Both the position numbers and the translations under genes were made by a program. The notes beneath the pieces are model-generated. The model searched no databases. It worked only from the letters and a program-made list of their open reading frames with translations, and was not told the DNA's origin. A stretch of 64,000 nucleotides of DNA from JAIESQ01 sp964495375 (GTDB taxonomy: Bacteria; Planctomycetota; Planctomycetia; Pirellulales; JAEUIK01), in the NCBI GenBank assembly GCA_964495375.1, contig CAZBWM010000026.1:1-64000 (forward strand). Reading direction: 5' to 3'. This document shows positions 32,362 through 41,618 of this stretch, piece after piece; position 1 is the first letter of the stretch; the number at the start of each line of letters is the position of its first letter.

Positions 32362-33909
32362 CTAGATAATCCGTCGTCGCGGCACGGGTGCAGGCACGTG
32401 AGCCGGTGCGCGTGCCGGCTGACCATACGCCTGGCGATAGCCGGTTGTTGCCGGAGCCGGCACCGTGCCCGGCGCATAGGGCACCCAGGCCCAGTAGTAG
32501 CCTGGCGGTGTATCACTGGGTGGTTGCTCATGCGAGATCGCGTTTAGCCGCCCGATCGAGACCAGCACGATCACCAGCGTGATCGTGGCAAAACTACTTG
32601 GCGAGCTGAACGTCTCGACCATGCCGATCGAGAACTCGACAATCAACACCCCCATGAGCGCGCGGGCCAGGTCGCGTATCTCCTGCGTTCGCCCGCGCAA
32701 GATCATCATCAGCGTTTGCCAACCCGCCACGGCGAACGCGCTGATGTAGAGAATCACGCCGAAGATGCCGTGCGTGTACCAGGCCGACAAGTAAGCGTTA
32801 TGCGTTGGCCGCAGGTACTTCACGGTAAACTCGCGGTCGGAACCGAGACCGTGGCCGATCCACGGCTTCTGCATGCACTCATACACGGCATCGCGCCAAA
32901 TCTCATTACGGCCAGTCAGATCGGTGCTCGTAAACCGTTCGATGCGGTATTCCAACTGCTTGCGGTTGGCGCTCGAAAGCTGCATGGCGGCAAGCACCAG
33001 CACCGTCACGGCGCCGACAGCGAACAACAACCCCGCGATGCGTTTCCGCATCAATCCCGGGATGATTCCCAGCAAGCCGGCGAACGTGCCGCTCCGCTCA
33101 CCGCTGGCGAACAGCATCAGCAGAATGCCAAGCGCGATGACGCCTGTCACGATCCGCCACACGACAGCCAACTGATCGTTCAGCGCCGCCCACAATGCCA
33201 TCGGCAAGAGCAACCCACCCACGGTCACGAACACCACGACCGAAACGTTACCGCCGTTGTAGCGGCCGATCTCCTGGACGTCCTTGGCGGCCACGAGCTG
33301 ACCCAGCGATGTCGCACCCATTGCGAACCACACCAGGCTGCCGACGATGTAGAAGTAAAGGACACGTTTGACGCCGGCCGTGTCTTTCATCTCGTCGCCT
33401 AACGCCACGGCGGCCAACGCGGTCATCAAATACAACGCGCCGGTCTGGAGCGACCACATGAACATGTTCGAAAAGGCAATCAAGCCGAAGCCCAAGAACA
33501 CGTACAGCAAGAACAACAGCATCGCCAAGCCGAAATACGTGTGCATGCGCAGCACGTTGACCGCCAACAATCCCAGGATCAGCCAGCGGAACAGAGTGCT
33601 GGCCGTGTCGACGCCGGGCCACACTGCCCCCGAAAGCATCGCCGAGCTGATCAACAGAAACAGCAGCTCGCGGCGGCGCCCGAACAGCGCCAACGCCAGC
33701 ACCGCCAACAACAGCATCACCGCCAGCAGCATCAGCGCCGGGCTGGGATCGACTTCTTCGATGAGGCTCGTTAGGCGACCGAAGAGGTCGTTCTTTTCGT
33801 TGACGAGAACGTCGTAGCGATCACCCACGGTGATTGGTCTCAGATGGGTTATGACCGTCCGCTGCGTCGCGAAGCCTGTCGGGCACGGGGCACGTACGAA
33901 TCGCACCAC
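32362..33909 (-). CDS. O-antigen ligase/polymerase-like membrane protein
   Basis: A 515-residue protein with about 11 hydrophobic segments. The large loop between late segments has the Wzy_C pattern: TGRNEIWRDAVYECMQKPW, IGHGLGSDREF and RPTHNAYLSAW, which in O-antigen ligases and polymerases contains the catalytic Arg and His. These enzymes join polysaccharide chains to a lipid or to one another at the outer face of the inner membrane. The C-terminus is a Pro/Ala-rich tail (ARAPAHVPAPVPRRR). The annotated start is GTG at 33909; the first membrane helix begins near residue 57, so a start further in is possible. It is likely linked to the polysaccharide genes elsewhere in the window. Confidence 0.85.
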   Translation of the reverse strand: MVRFVRAPCPTGFATQRTVITHLRPITVGDRYDVLVNEKNDLFGRLTSLIEEVDPSPALMLLAVMLLLAVLALALFGRRRELLFLLISSAMLSGAVWPGVDTASTLFRWLILGLLAVNVLRMHTYFGLAMLLFLLYVFLGFGLIAFSNMFMWSLQTGALYLMTALAAVALGDEMKDTAGVKRVLYFYIVGSLVWFAMGATSLGQLVAAKDVQEIGRYNGGNVSVVVFVTVGGLLLPMALWAALNDQLAVVWRIVTGVIALGILLMLFASGERSGTFAGLLGIIPGLMRKRIAGLLFAVGAVTVLVLAAMQLSSANRKQLEYRIERFTSTDLTGRNEIWRDAVYECMQKPWIGHGLGSDREFTVKYLRPTHNAYLSAWYTHGIFGVILYISAFAVAGWQTLMMILRGRTQEIRDLARALMGVLIVEFSIGMVETFSSPSSFATITLVIVLVSIGRLNAISHEQPPSDTPPGYYWAWVPYAPGTVPAPATTGYRQAYGQPARAPAHVPAPVPRRRII

Positions 33910-34496
33910 GGGCCGACGCTCGCCGATTCAGCGCTCCCCCTGCGTGGCGCTGAAGATCGCCTGGGCGGTCGAAACTGGGAATAGGTCGCTGTCCCTGCGG
34001 ATGAGCTAGGCTCGCCGATGGAATCGGAAAGCCGACTTCCAGTCTAACGGAAAGGTCTAGCGGGTAAAGCAGTTGGCTACCTTGGCGGAACGAATAGGGG
34101 CCCGCTAGAACCGTCAAAATGGGGGTATTCGCCCCTGTAGTCCGCGATCAGGCTCGGTTACGCGACGACACCACTCGCCTGTCTCGGGCTTTTCCAAGTT
34201 CTTGACCCCTAGCGCTGTTCCAGGTTAGGGTTATTTCACCGCTAGGGTGTGCCACGCCGGTCTTGCTGATTCGCAGCGAGTTGCTGTGCAGTCTTGGTTC
34301 GGCGCGCGACTCCGCTCGACCCGATTGGGGCAGCTAATCCTTCGATTCAGCTTCGGCTGATCCATCGCGAACCTCGAGCGCCGACCACTTCGGTCGATTC
34401 TTCACGCTCGGAAGCCCTGGCGACAGCATCTGCATAGCTGCTCGCGCACGCTACTCGCTTTGGATTTCGCCTGAGCTGCATCCAACAGAAATCGCT
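33910..34496. other. Intergenic region without recognisable gene
   Basis: This 587-bp gap separates the divergent O-antigen ligase and PEP-CTERM genes and must hold their promoters. A weak palindrome GGGGTATTCGCCCC lies near 34124. No clear promoter boxes, repeat family member or coding frame with family features could be picked out. Confidence 0.5.
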
Positions 34497-35900
34497 ATGA
34501 GAATCATGAAAAGATCGCCAATCTGTTCCCTCCTCGCGTTGATCGTCTGCCTTGGCAGCGGTGCCGCACAAGTCGACGCCGCGGTAATCGAGTTTCGCAA
34601 GATCGTCGACACGAGCACGCCGATCCCCGGCGGCGCCGGCAACTTCACCCACTTTGGTTTCCCGGTGATCGATGGCCAGCATGTCGCCTTTCAAGGGCTC
34701 GGCGATAACGGCCAGGCAGGCATCTATTTGAGCTCATCGGGCGCGCTCTCGACGGTAGTCGATCGCACCAGCAAGCTTCCTGGCAGCGCCGAAAACTATG
34801 CAGCTTTCGGCGTCCCCGGTCTGGAAGGGAGCAATATCGCCTTTGGCGCGACCGGCACTACCAGCCCGCTGGGGGTCTATGCCCGACGTGGCGGAGTGCT
34901 GGAAACGATCGCTTCGGTCGGAGATCCGATGCCGGGCGGAACGAAGAACTTCACGAGCTTCTTAAATCGCGAGGGTGACCTGAAGTTAGGGGGGCAAGTG
35001 CTGATCGATCAAGGCCAGGTTTATTTCCTCGGGGCTGGAAGCAAAGTGCAGGGGTACTACCGAACCGACGGCACTGGATTTGAGACCATTGTCGACAGTG
35101 TTCCGGTGGTGCCGGGGCGCACTTTCAATTGGTTCGAGTTGCCGATCTGGCCACCACACTTTGCAGTTGATCAGGGGCAAGTCGGTTTCTGGACGCTCTT
35201 CACCGATACGCAATCCAAGGTTGGCCCGAGTGAATATCATCAGGGCGTTTTTCTTTGGAAAGACGGCTTGCTGACTCCCGTCCTCTACGATTCCGTGCCG
35301 AAGCCCGAGGGCGGGGTATTCGATTTCACAATGGGTGGCGTTGCCCTAGATGGTGATGATCTCGCTTATGCTGCCTGGGACGGAAACGCTTATGCACTTG
35401 ATATCGGGGCGCCTTATGGAGTCTTTGCGCGCATCGCAGGTAATCTTGTACAGCTCATTGGTAGTCCCGCGGCAGGTGGCTCGGGTACCGATAATATTTT
35501 CTCGATCGCAATTGCCAATGGCCGCGTTGTGATCCCGACAATCAATACGCCGGGCGGCGAGGTCCACTCTGCCCTCAAGGTCTACTCCGGTGGTGCAATC
35601 TCCCAGTTGATCGGCACCGGCGACCTGCTCGACGGCAAGACGGTGCTGCAAGCACACTACATTGACGCCGATCCGCTCAACAGCTCCTTTGGTCAAGCCT
35701 TGGCTCCCCCCGGCATGTGGGAGAACCAGGTCGCGTTTCGCGCCAAATTCACCGACGGCTCCGAAGGGATCTACGTCGCCACGGTTCCCGAGCCAACCAC
35801 GCTCGCCCTGGCAACGCTCGCGGTAATCGGCGTGATTCCGATTGCCCGGCGACGGGCTCGCGCCCGACATGCGCGCGGCGCCATGTGCATGGCCGATTGA
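34497..35900 (+). CDS. PEP-CTERM secreted protein, propeller-like
   Basis: A 467-residue exported protein. A signal peptide (LLALIVCLGSGAAQVDA) is followed by repeats with the shape PIPGGAGNFTHFGFPVIDG, KLPGSAENYAAFGVPGLEG and PMPGGTKNFTSFLNREGD, each followed by a line like VAFQGLGDNGQAGIYLSS; at least six such units suggest a beta-propeller. The C-terminus carries a PEP-CTERM sorting signal: VPEPTTLALA, a hydrophobic helix and ARRRARARH. Exosortase cuts this tail and links the protein to the surface or to exopolysaccharide. ATG 34497 and ATG 34506 are both possible. The gene is alone between a divergent gene and a convergent one. Exosortase is not in this window. Confidence 0.88.
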   Translation: MRIMKRSPICSLLALIVCLGSGAAQVDAAVIEFRKIVDTSTPIPGGAGNFTHFGFPVIDGQHVAFQGLGDNGQAGIYLSSSGALSTVVDRTSKLPGSAENYAAFGVPGLEGSNIAFGATGTTSPLGVYARRGGVLETIASVGDPMPGGTKNFTSFLNREGDLKLGGQVLIDQGQVYFLGAGSKVQGYYRTDGTGFETIVDSVPVVPGRTFNWFELPIWPPHFAVDQGQVGFWTLFTDTQSKVGPSEYHQGVFLWKDGLLTPVLYDSVPKPEGGVFDFTMGGVALDGDDLAYAAWDGNAYALDIGAPYGVFARIAGNLVQLIGSPAAGGSGTDNIFSIAIANGRVVIPTINTPGGEVHSALKVYSGGAISQLIGTGDLLDGKTVLQAHYIDADPLNSSFGQALAPPGMWENQVAFRAKFTDGSEGIYVATVPEPTTLALATLAVIGVIPIARRRARARHARGAMCMAD

Positions 35901-35995
35901 AGTTGGCCGTCCAGAAAGCAATCACACGAAGCGCGGTATTTCGCTCTGCTAATCTGCAATCCTCCGCGCACGCTGCGGTAAATCTATTCGGCGCT

Positions 35996-37159
35996 TTATC
36001 GAGTGCGCTCGATCCGCGCCCGCTGCACCGTCCATTGCTCAAGTAACTCCGCGTCGGGCTCGGCGCCCGTGCCGGGAACATCAAACGGCGTCATCGTCGG
36101 CCCAACGGGGCACGCGTTTCCCTCGGCATCCGTCGATTGCGTCGCAGGCTCAGCGTCCAGTTCCAGCGCCGGCCGCGCCAAATCCTGCGCAAAAAACCGC
36201 GCCGATGGAAACAAATCGGCCGGATACGTAAAGCCCTCGCAAGTAGCCAGCGCCAGATTCATGCGAGCGCCGACCGCGCTTTCAAGCATGCCCCCCACCC
36301 AGCAGTCGAGTCCCGCCTCGCGAGCCGCTTCGAGAATCGCCAGGGCCGGAGTCAGCCCCCCAACGCGCCCCGGCTTGATGTTGATCACCCGGCAACTGCC
36401 GAGCTTGATCGCCAGCTCGGCGCGGCACAGCGACGAAATACTCTCGTCGAGGCAGATCGGCGTGCGGATCTGCCGCTGCAAATGGGCATGATCGACCAGG
36501 TCGTCGGCGTCCAGCGGTTGCTCGATCATCGCCAGCGAAAAATCGTCGAGCCGGCACAGCAGCTCCATGTCGGCCAGCGAGTAGCCGGCGTTGCAATCGA
36601 CGTGGATGCGCAGCCGGGGGAACTCCTGACGAACGGCGCGCAACACGTTGATATCCCAGCCGCGTCGGATCTTGAGCTTGACGCGGGTGAAGCCGGCCGC
36701 CTCGGCCCCGCCGATCGCAGCGAGCAGATCGCCGATCGAATCGCGCACACCAAAATCGGCCCCCACTTCGACTGGCCGCCGCGCACCGCCGAGGATCTCG
36801 TGCAGCGGCCGCCCTGCCAATTGGGCCGCTATCATCCAGCACGCGCCGTCGAGCAGCCCTTTAGCGAATGGGTTCCCTTTGAAGTGCGCCAACAGCGGCT
36901 GCACTTCGCCTGGCTCGGAGATGCGTTGGCCGACGATCGCCGGAGCGAACCAGTCGCGCGCGCAGGCAAAGACGGCGCCGGCCCACTCGGGGCTATACGT
37001 GGGAGCGGCCAGCGGAGTCGACTCGGCCCAGGCTGTGGCGCCGTCGGCTTCGATCCTTGCCAGCACCGTCTCGGCCGCGGCGTCCTCGCCGTAGGCGGTT
37101 CGCCACGGCTCCAGCAGGGGCATTCGCACGTGAAACAGTTCGAGGGCGTCGATTCGCAT
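35996..37159 (-). CDS. Enolase-superfamily enzyme, o-succinylbenzoate synthase/N-acylamino acid racemase type
   Basis: A 387-residue protein of the muconate-lactonising subgroup. The catalytic Lys pair is in RVKLKIRRG near 160, metal ligands are Asp in IHVDCNAGY, Glu in AMIEQPL and Asp in ICLDESISS, and the second catalytic Lys is in VINIKPGRVGG. These elements match o-succinylbenzoate synthase (menaquinone synthesis) and the related N-acylamino acid racemases, which cannot be separated by eye. No other men gene is in the window, so a dedicated MenC role is not shown. About 30 residues at the C-terminus (TMTPFDVPGTGAEPDAELLE) are an extra beyond the barrel. ATG start at 37159. Confidence 0.85.
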   Translation of the reverse strand: MRIDALELFHVRMPLLEPWRTAYGEDAAAETVLARIEADGATAWAESTPLAAPTYSPEWAGAVFACARDWFAPAIVGQRISEPGEVQPLLAHFKGNPFAKGLLDGACWMIAAQLAGRPLHEILGGARRPVEVGADFGVRDSIGDLLAAIGGAEAAGFTRVKLKIRRGWDINVLRAVRQEFPRLRIHVDCNAGYSLADMELLCRLDDFSLAMIEQPLDADDLVDHAHLQRQIRTPICLDESISSLCRAELAIKLGSCRVINIKPGRVGGLTPALAILEAAREAGLDCWVGGMLESAVGARMNLALATCEGFTYPADLFPSARFFAQDLARPALELDAEPATQSTDAEGNACPVGPTMTPFDVPGTGAEPDAELLEQWTVQRARIERTR

Positions 37160-37474
37160 GGTGTCTGTTCCTGGTTGGTCGCACCGGCCGTGTGCTGTCT
37201 AGCAGAGCAAACCTGCGCTATCAGCTTCGCCAGTTTACCGCGTGGCCGCAAACCGCCGATTTGATGGTTGCTCGCCCACGTGTCGGCTGCCGAAGCAGCC
37301 CCCTTTGACCTTGCTCCGTGGGGGTGATTTGACAACAATCCTCGCCGCTTGCCAGTCCCCTCTGCAAGCATTTACGCCGCTGAAGTGCACCTGTCAGGGC
37401 CTTGTCGACGGTTCCGTCGCCGGCCGATCCGCACCCCAGGCAGCGGCCCATCCCATCGCGAGGATCGTTTCGGC
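37160..37474. other. Intergenic region upstream of the flagellar genes
   Basis: This 315-bp gap lies between the divergent enolase-superfamily gene and fliN. It should contain the flagellar operon promoter, but no sequence matching a sigma-28 or sigma-54 promoter was recognised. No repeat family member was seen. Confidence 0.5.
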
Positions 37475-37729
37475 ATGGATGCCGGTTCGTTCAACGTCGT
37501 CGCTGCCGAGCTGGACCTGAAGATCGAGCTCGGCCGCACGCAGATGTACCACGACGAGCTGGCCAGGCTCCGCAGCGGTGCCGTTGTCGCGCTCGACAAG
37601 CCGGCGACTGCCCCGGTCGACGTGCTGGCCAGCGGTCGACTGATTGCTCGCGGCGAAGTGGTGGTGCTCGATGGCCGGCTGTCCGTGCGCATCGTCGAAG
37701 TCCTTAACGAAAACCTCCTGGCGGCCTGA
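37475..37729 (+). CDS. fliN: Flagellar motor switch protein FliN
   Basis: An 84-residue protein consisting of little more than one SpoA domain: VVAAELDLKIELGRTQM at the start, then VALDKPATAPVDVLASGRLI and GEVVVLDGRLSVRIVEV. FliN forms the lower C-ring of the motor and helps dock export cargo. Typical FliN has 100-140 residues with an N-terminal extension that binds FliH; it is missing here. ATG 37475 was chosen as the frame upstream reads as untranslated leader (Arg/Pro-rich); GAGG is 11-14 bases upstream, which is far. Two bases separate its stop from the next possible start. First gene of a fliN-O-P-Q-R-flhB run. Confidence 0.9.
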   Translation: MDAGSFNVVAAELDLKIELGRTQMYHDELARLRSGAVVALDKPATAPVDVLASGRLIARGEVVVLDGRLSVRIVEVLNENLLAA

Positions 37730-37773
37730 AGTTGAATCCGACTCGAATTGCGTTTTTGACGGAGTCGCGGCGC

Positions 37774-38499
37774 ATGAATCGATCCACTGCCGGTCTGACG
37801 TGGCCCCCTGTCACGCTACGGCTCGCGCTGCTGTTGGCGTGCGCGCTGGTGACGCGTTCGGCCGTGGCACAAAACACGGTCGAACCGTTCACTGCCAACG
37901 CGGTAGAGCTCATCGAATCGGACGCGCGACCGGCGCTGCCGCTCGAGCGTCGCACGAGTGCCGATCGCGGCGCCGCACTGGATCGCAGGCGCGGCGACCG
38001 CGGCGCTAATGATCACGGTGGCGGTGATCACGGTGCTGGCGATCAACGCGCAGAACCTGAAGCCGCCAATCGCTGGCAACAAATCACGCGTCAATCTTGG
38101 GTGCCCGTGGCCGGAAGCCTGGCACTTGTGTTGGTTCTGTTCTTTGCGCTCGTGGCCGTGCTGAAGCGAGGGATGCCGGCGCAGGGAGGCAAGCTCCCCG
38201 CGGCCGTGCTCGAGGTGCTCGGCCAGGCGACGCTGGGGGGCAAGCAGCAACTCCACCTGCTGCGCTGCGGCGACAAGCTATTGCTCTGCTGCACGACCGC
38301 TGCGGGCGTGCAAACCTTGACCGAAATCTGCGAGCCGGCCGAAGTCGAGCGGCTCAGCGCCTTGTGCCGCGGCGGAGAGAAACGCCGTGCGCCCTTAGCG
38401 AAACCAAAATCAACGCCCGAATTCGGAGCCGAGTTCGGTCAGGAGCCCGCCCAACATTCGTTCGTGCGTGGGCTGTATCGCGAATCGTCGAGCGTTTGA
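37774..38499 (+). CDS. fliO: Flagellar biosynthesis protein FliO
   Basis: A 241-residue protein with an N-terminal signal or membrane segment (LRLALLLACALVTRSAVAQ), a polar stretch with the repeats GDHGAGDQ, a membrane helix near 110-130 (VPVAGSLALVLVLFFALVAVL) and a FliO domain (LEVLGQATLGGKQQLHLLRCGDK, LLLCCTTAAGVQTL). FliO helps assemble the FliP-FliQ-FliR export gate. ATG 37774 was selected because GGAG is 9 bases upstream; an earlier TTG at 37732 would also work. The C-terminal 40 residues are disordered. It is longer than usual for FliO, mostly because of the linker. Confidence 0.87.
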   Translation: MNRSTAGLTWPPVTLRLALLLACALVTRSAVAQNTVEPFTANAVELIESDARPALPLERRTSADRGAALDRRRGDRGANDHGGGDHGAGDQRAEPEAANRWQQITRQSWVPVAGSLALVLVLFFALVAVLKRGMPAQGGKLPAAVLEVLGQATLGGKQQLHLLRCGDKLLLCCTTAAGVQTLTEICEPAEVERLSALCRGGEKRRAPLAKPKSTPEFGAEFGQEPAQHSFVRGLYRESSSV

Positions 38500-38542
38500 A
38501 CGCGAGCGTGCCGCCACAGGCGCGCCCCGGGAGCCAACACTT

Positions 38543-39526
38543 ATGACAAGCCGTGCCGCGATCTACCTGACGATCACCGTCGCGGTCGCGCTCGGCGCCG
38601 GTGACCCGGATGCCAGGGCGCAAGAGGGAGTCAATCAGCCCGCGCGTCTCGAAACGGCGGCCGGCGGTGCATTCTCGCCAGTCGATGTTCCGCCTACCCA
38701 GGCGCCTCTGTCGCCCGAACGCGATGCTCGAGCGCCTGACCATGTCCCCCCCGCCGCCGACACAGCGCAGCCGACCGAACAGCCCGTTCCGTCCCCTGCC
38801 GATTCCGTCGGCGACTCCACGGCCCAGTCGATCGCCGACACCTGGCTGAAGCCCAACGGCTGGGCTTCGCCCGAGCAGCTTGGCTCCAGCGTGCAGATGC
38901 TCTTGTTGTTGTCGATGCTCAGCCTGGCGCCGGCCGTGCTGGTGATGACGACCAGCTTTGTGCGCAGCGTCGTTGTGCTGGGCTTGTTGCGTCAAGCGAT
39001 CGGCACGCAGCAGTTGCCGCCGAACCAGGTGATGACGGCGCTGGCCCTGTTTCTCACCTTGGCCGTGATGGGCCCGACCTGGAAGCAGGTCTACAGCGAA
39101 GCAATCGCTCCCTACAGCGAGCATGAGATCGATCTCGACACGGCCTGGCAGCGCGGCGTCGCTCCCGTGCGGCGGTTCATGAGCATGCAGATCGAACGGA
39201 CCGGCAACACCGACGACGTCTTTCTGTTTCTCGACCACATGCCGAACGTGGCCACGCCGACCGACTACGACGAAGTGCCGCTCGAAGCGCTGGTGCCGGC
39301 CTTCATGCTCAGCGAGCTGAAGACCGCGTTCTTGATCGGCTTTCAAATCTATTTGCCGTTCGTGATTCTCGATCTGGTGATCTCCAGCGTCCTGATGTCG
39401 ATGGGCATGATGATGCTGCCACCGGTGATGGTCTCGCTGCCGTTCAAATTGATGCTGTTCGTGCTGGTCGATGGCTGGCATCTGGTGGTTGGCATGTTGC
39501 TGGAGAGTTTTGCGGTCGCAGTGTAA
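38543..39526 (+). CDS. fliP: Flagellar biosynthesis protein FliP
   Basis: A 327-residue export gate protein. The FliP core (about 115-327) has LLLLSMLSLAPAVLVMTTSFVR, RQAIGTQQLPPNQVMTALALFLT, FMLSELKTAFLIGFQIYLPF and VMVSLPFKLMLFVLVDGW, all hallmarks. Before it lies a signal peptide and an 80-residue Pro/Ala-rich spacer (PADSVGDSTAQS) that most FliP proteins lack; a cleavable signal is known in some FliP. FliP, with FliQ and FliR, forms the pore of the flagellar type III exporter. ATG 38543 has GGGAG 8 bases upstream. The 43-bp gap to fliO and 75-bp gap to fliQ are compatible with one operon. Confidence 0.94.
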   Translation: MTSRAAIYLTITVAVALGAGDPDARAQEGVNQPARLETAAGGAFSPVDVPPTQAPLSPERDARAPDHVPPAADTAQPTEQPVPSPADSVGDSTAQSIADTWLKPNGWASPEQLGSSVQMLLLLSMLSLAPAVLVMTTSFVRSVVVLGLLRQAIGTQQLPPNQVMTALALFLTLAVMGPTWKQVYSEAIAPYSEHEIDLDTAWQRGVAPVRRFMSMQIERTGNTDDVFLFLDHMPNVATPTDYDEVPLEALVPAFMLSELKTAFLIGFQIYLPFVILDLVISSVLMSMGMMMLPPVMVSLPFKLMLFVLVDGWHLVVGMLLESFAVAV

Positions 39527-39601
39527 AGGCGGTGAACGTGGAGCCGCTTGCCATCGGGCCTGCATCGTGATCTCGATTGATCGTTCCCGAAGAGGCGTTC
39601 G

Positions 39602-39868
39602 ATGTTGTCTCAAGACGTGGTCGATCTGGGTCGCGAAGCGGTGCTCGTCTGCCTGCGTTTGAGCGCGCCGGCCCTGGTCGTCGGGCTGGTCGTCGGCCTG
39701 CTCGTCGGACTGTTTCAGGCCGTGACGCAAATCCAGGAGCAGTCGATCGCCTTTGTCCCCAAGCTGATCGCCACGATCGTCGCCCTCTCGCTGGCGCTCC
39801 CTTGGTTGCTGACGCAAATGGTCGAATACACCCGCGAGCTGATCGAGAACATTCCCTCGACCCTCTGA
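39602..39868 (+). CDS. fliQ: Flagellar biosynthesis protein FliQ
   Basis: An 88-residue protein with two membrane helices: APALVVGLVVGLLVGLFQAV and LIATIVALSLALPWLLTQMV, separated by TQIQEQSIAFVPK, the family signature. FliQ packs around FliP and FliR in the export gate. Length equals the family norm (about 89). ATG 39602 is preceded by GAGG at a spacing of about 6. Confidence 0.95.
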   Translation: MLSQDVVDLGREAVLVCLRLSAPALVVGLVVGLLVGLFQAVTQIQEQSIAFVPKLIATIVALSLALPWLLTQMVEYTRELIENIPSTL

Positions 39869-39919
39869 CCGTTCCAGCACCTCGCACGGACTCTCAGGCA
39901 AACGCTCGCCCTGCACACA

Positions 39920-40708
39920 ATGGTCGATCTCGAAGCCATGTTGCCGATGCTGCTGGGGCGGATCTCCCCGTATACGTTGGTGCTGCTGCGCATCGGCGGT
40001 ATGTTCGCCACGGCTCCGTTGTTCGGCGCCAAAGTCATTCCGGCACGCGTGCGGGCGTTCGTTGCTTTGGCCCTGGCCGTCGCGATTGCCCCCGCGCAAG
40101 CGACTGCTGACGTTGCAACGAACCAGCCCGCCGAATACCTGCTGGCGGCCGGCGCCGAGGTGCTCGTCGGCGTGGCGCTCGGCGTCGGACTGCGCAGCCT
40201 GTTTGTCGCCCTGCAATTGGCCGGCGGCGTTGTCAGTCTGGCTAGCGGCTTGAATCTGGCTGATGTTTACAACCCCGAGTCGGGCGATCAGGTTCCGCTG
40301 TTGGCCGGCTTCTTCGAACTGGTCGGCGTCACTGCGTTCGTCGCCATCGGCGGGCATCGCCTGTTGGTCTCAGGTCTGCTCGACACTTTCGCGGCCATGC
40401 CGCCGGGGCGCGTGGCGCTGGACCAATCGATCGGCGAGCTGTTCTCCGTGCTGGCCGGGCAAAGCCTGTCGCTGGCGTTGGCGATCGCCGCGCCGGCGCT
40501 GGCCGCTTTGCTATTGGCCGCGCTGGTCGTCGGTCTGATCGCGCGAACGTTACCACAGTTGAACCTGTTGGTCGTCGGTTTCGGTTTGAACACTGCCGTG
40601 ACGTTCGGCGTGCTGATCGTCATGCTCGGAGCGCTGGCCTGGGCCGTCGACGATCGAGTCGAGCCGCTGATGGCCAGCCTGCTCGATCGCCTGCTAGCCG
40701 CGCGCTAG
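39920..40708 (+). CDS. fliR: Flagellar biosynthesis protein FliR
   Basis: A 262-residue membrane protein with six hydrophobic segments. The first residues (PMLLGRISPYTLVLLRIGGMFATAPLFG) and KVIPARVRAFVALALAVAI are typical of FliR, as are LQLAGGVVSLASGLNLADVYNP and RTLPQLNLLVVGFGLNT near the C-terminus. FliR completes the FliP5-FliQ4-FliR1 gate and contacts FlhB. ATG 39920 begins 51 bp after fliQ. Length matches the family. Confidence 0.94.
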   Translation: MVDLEAMLPMLLGRISPYTLVLLRIGGMFATAPLFGAKVIPARVRAFVALALAVAIAPAQATADVATNQPAEYLLAAGAEVLVGVALGVGLRSLFVALQLAGGVVSLASGLNLADVYNPESGDQVPLLAGFFELVGVTAFVAIGGHRLLVSGLLDTFAAMPPGRVALDQSIGELFSVLAGQSLSLALAIAAPALAALLLAALVVGLIARTLPQLNLLVVGFGLNTAVTFGVLIVMLGALAWAVDDRVEPLMASLLDRLLAAR

Positions 40709-40781
40709 TCTTCCTATTTTGAAAAGATCCCTAACCGATTCTAAGCTCGCGCGGCCAGACGTCACTTAATCGCACCAATCG

Positions 40782-41537
40782 ATGGCTGAAAACTTCGCCG
40801 AGAAGATTCACGACCCAACGGTCTATCGCCGCCAGCAAGCGCGCGAGCAGGGCCGCGTTGCGCGCAGTCGCGAGCTTGAATCGGCCAGCGTCGTGCTGCT
40901 GGGTGTCGCCGCGCTCCTCTGGCTTGGTCGCGATACGGCCGAATGCCTGGCCCGGCTTGGCACGCAACTGTGGGGTGGTAGCGCCTGGCTCGCGGCCGAC
41001 CCTGAATTTGCTCAAACGCTGTGGAGCGGCCTCACCGGTCAACTCGCTCGGGCATTGCTTCCCATGCTCGGGCTGATCGTGCTCGGCGCCACGTTTGTGC
41101 AGTTGCTCGAAACCGGTTGGCTCTTCCTGCCGGGCCGCGCGGTGCCCGATTGGTCGCGCATCGATCCGGCGAAAGGGCTGGCCCGGTTGTGGTCGCTCGA
41201 CAAGCTGCTGGGCCTGGCGTTCGCAGTGATCAAGATCGCGGTCGTGGCCGCCGTCGTCGGCTGGTGCTTGTATGTCGAGCGAACGGCGATCCTGCAGTTG
41301 GCCGGCCTCGACACGCCGCAAATCGCGCACTTCCTCTGCGAGCTGCTGCTGGGTACGTCGCTGAAAACCGGCGGCTGCCTGCTGGCGTTGGCCTTGGCCG
41401 ACTACGGTTTCCAGTGGTGGCGGCTTGAGCAAAGCCTGAAGCTCTCGGCCGCTGAGATGCGCGAAGAACAGCGCAATCTGCAAGCGAACCCTGAGATCGC
41501 CGCCCGACGCCGAGAGATGCAGCGCCAGCGGGTTTAG
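40782..41537 (+). CDS. flhB: FlhB, export switch protein lacking its C-terminal domain
   Basis: A 251-residue protein. The N-terminus (EKIHDPTVYRRQQAREQG RVARSREL) and the four-helix membrane region (VVLLGVAALLWLG, ALLPMLGLIVLGATFVQLLE, AFAVIKIAVVAAVVGW and the segment containing GGCLLALALADYGFQWW) are those of FlhB/YscU. The chain stops at RREMQRQRV, just where the linker to the cytoplasmic domain begins. The self-cleaving NPTH motif and the roughly 110 residues that switch export from rod-hook to filament substrates are absent, and no continuation is found in any frame of the next 300 bp. ATG start 73 bp after fliR. It may work with a separate FlhB C-terminal protein as in some other bacteria. 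Confidence 0.87.
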   Translation: MAENFAEKIHDPTVYRRQQAREQGRVARSRELESASVVLLGVAALLWLGRDTAECLARLGTQLWGGSAWLAADPEFAQTLWSGLTGQLARALLPMLGLIVLGATFVQLLETGWLFLPGRAVPDWSRIDPAKGLARLWSLDKLLGLAFAVIKIAVVAAVVGWCLYVERTAILQLAGLDTPQIAHFLCELLLGTSLKTGGCLLALALADYGFQWWRLEQSLKLSAAEMREEQRNLQANPEIAARRREMQRQRV

Positions 41538-41618
41538 CAGCAGGTTTAACACGGCGAACGTGTCGGAAGCGCGCTGCGGTTACTTAGCACCCTCCTCTAC
41601 AAAGTGTTCCGGGATTTT

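Noticed and set aside
38354..40357. 667-codon open frame on the minus strand
   Set aside because: It runs antisense through fliO, fliP, fliQ and fliR, all of which have clear motifs; its product is Gln/His/Arg-rich low complexity.
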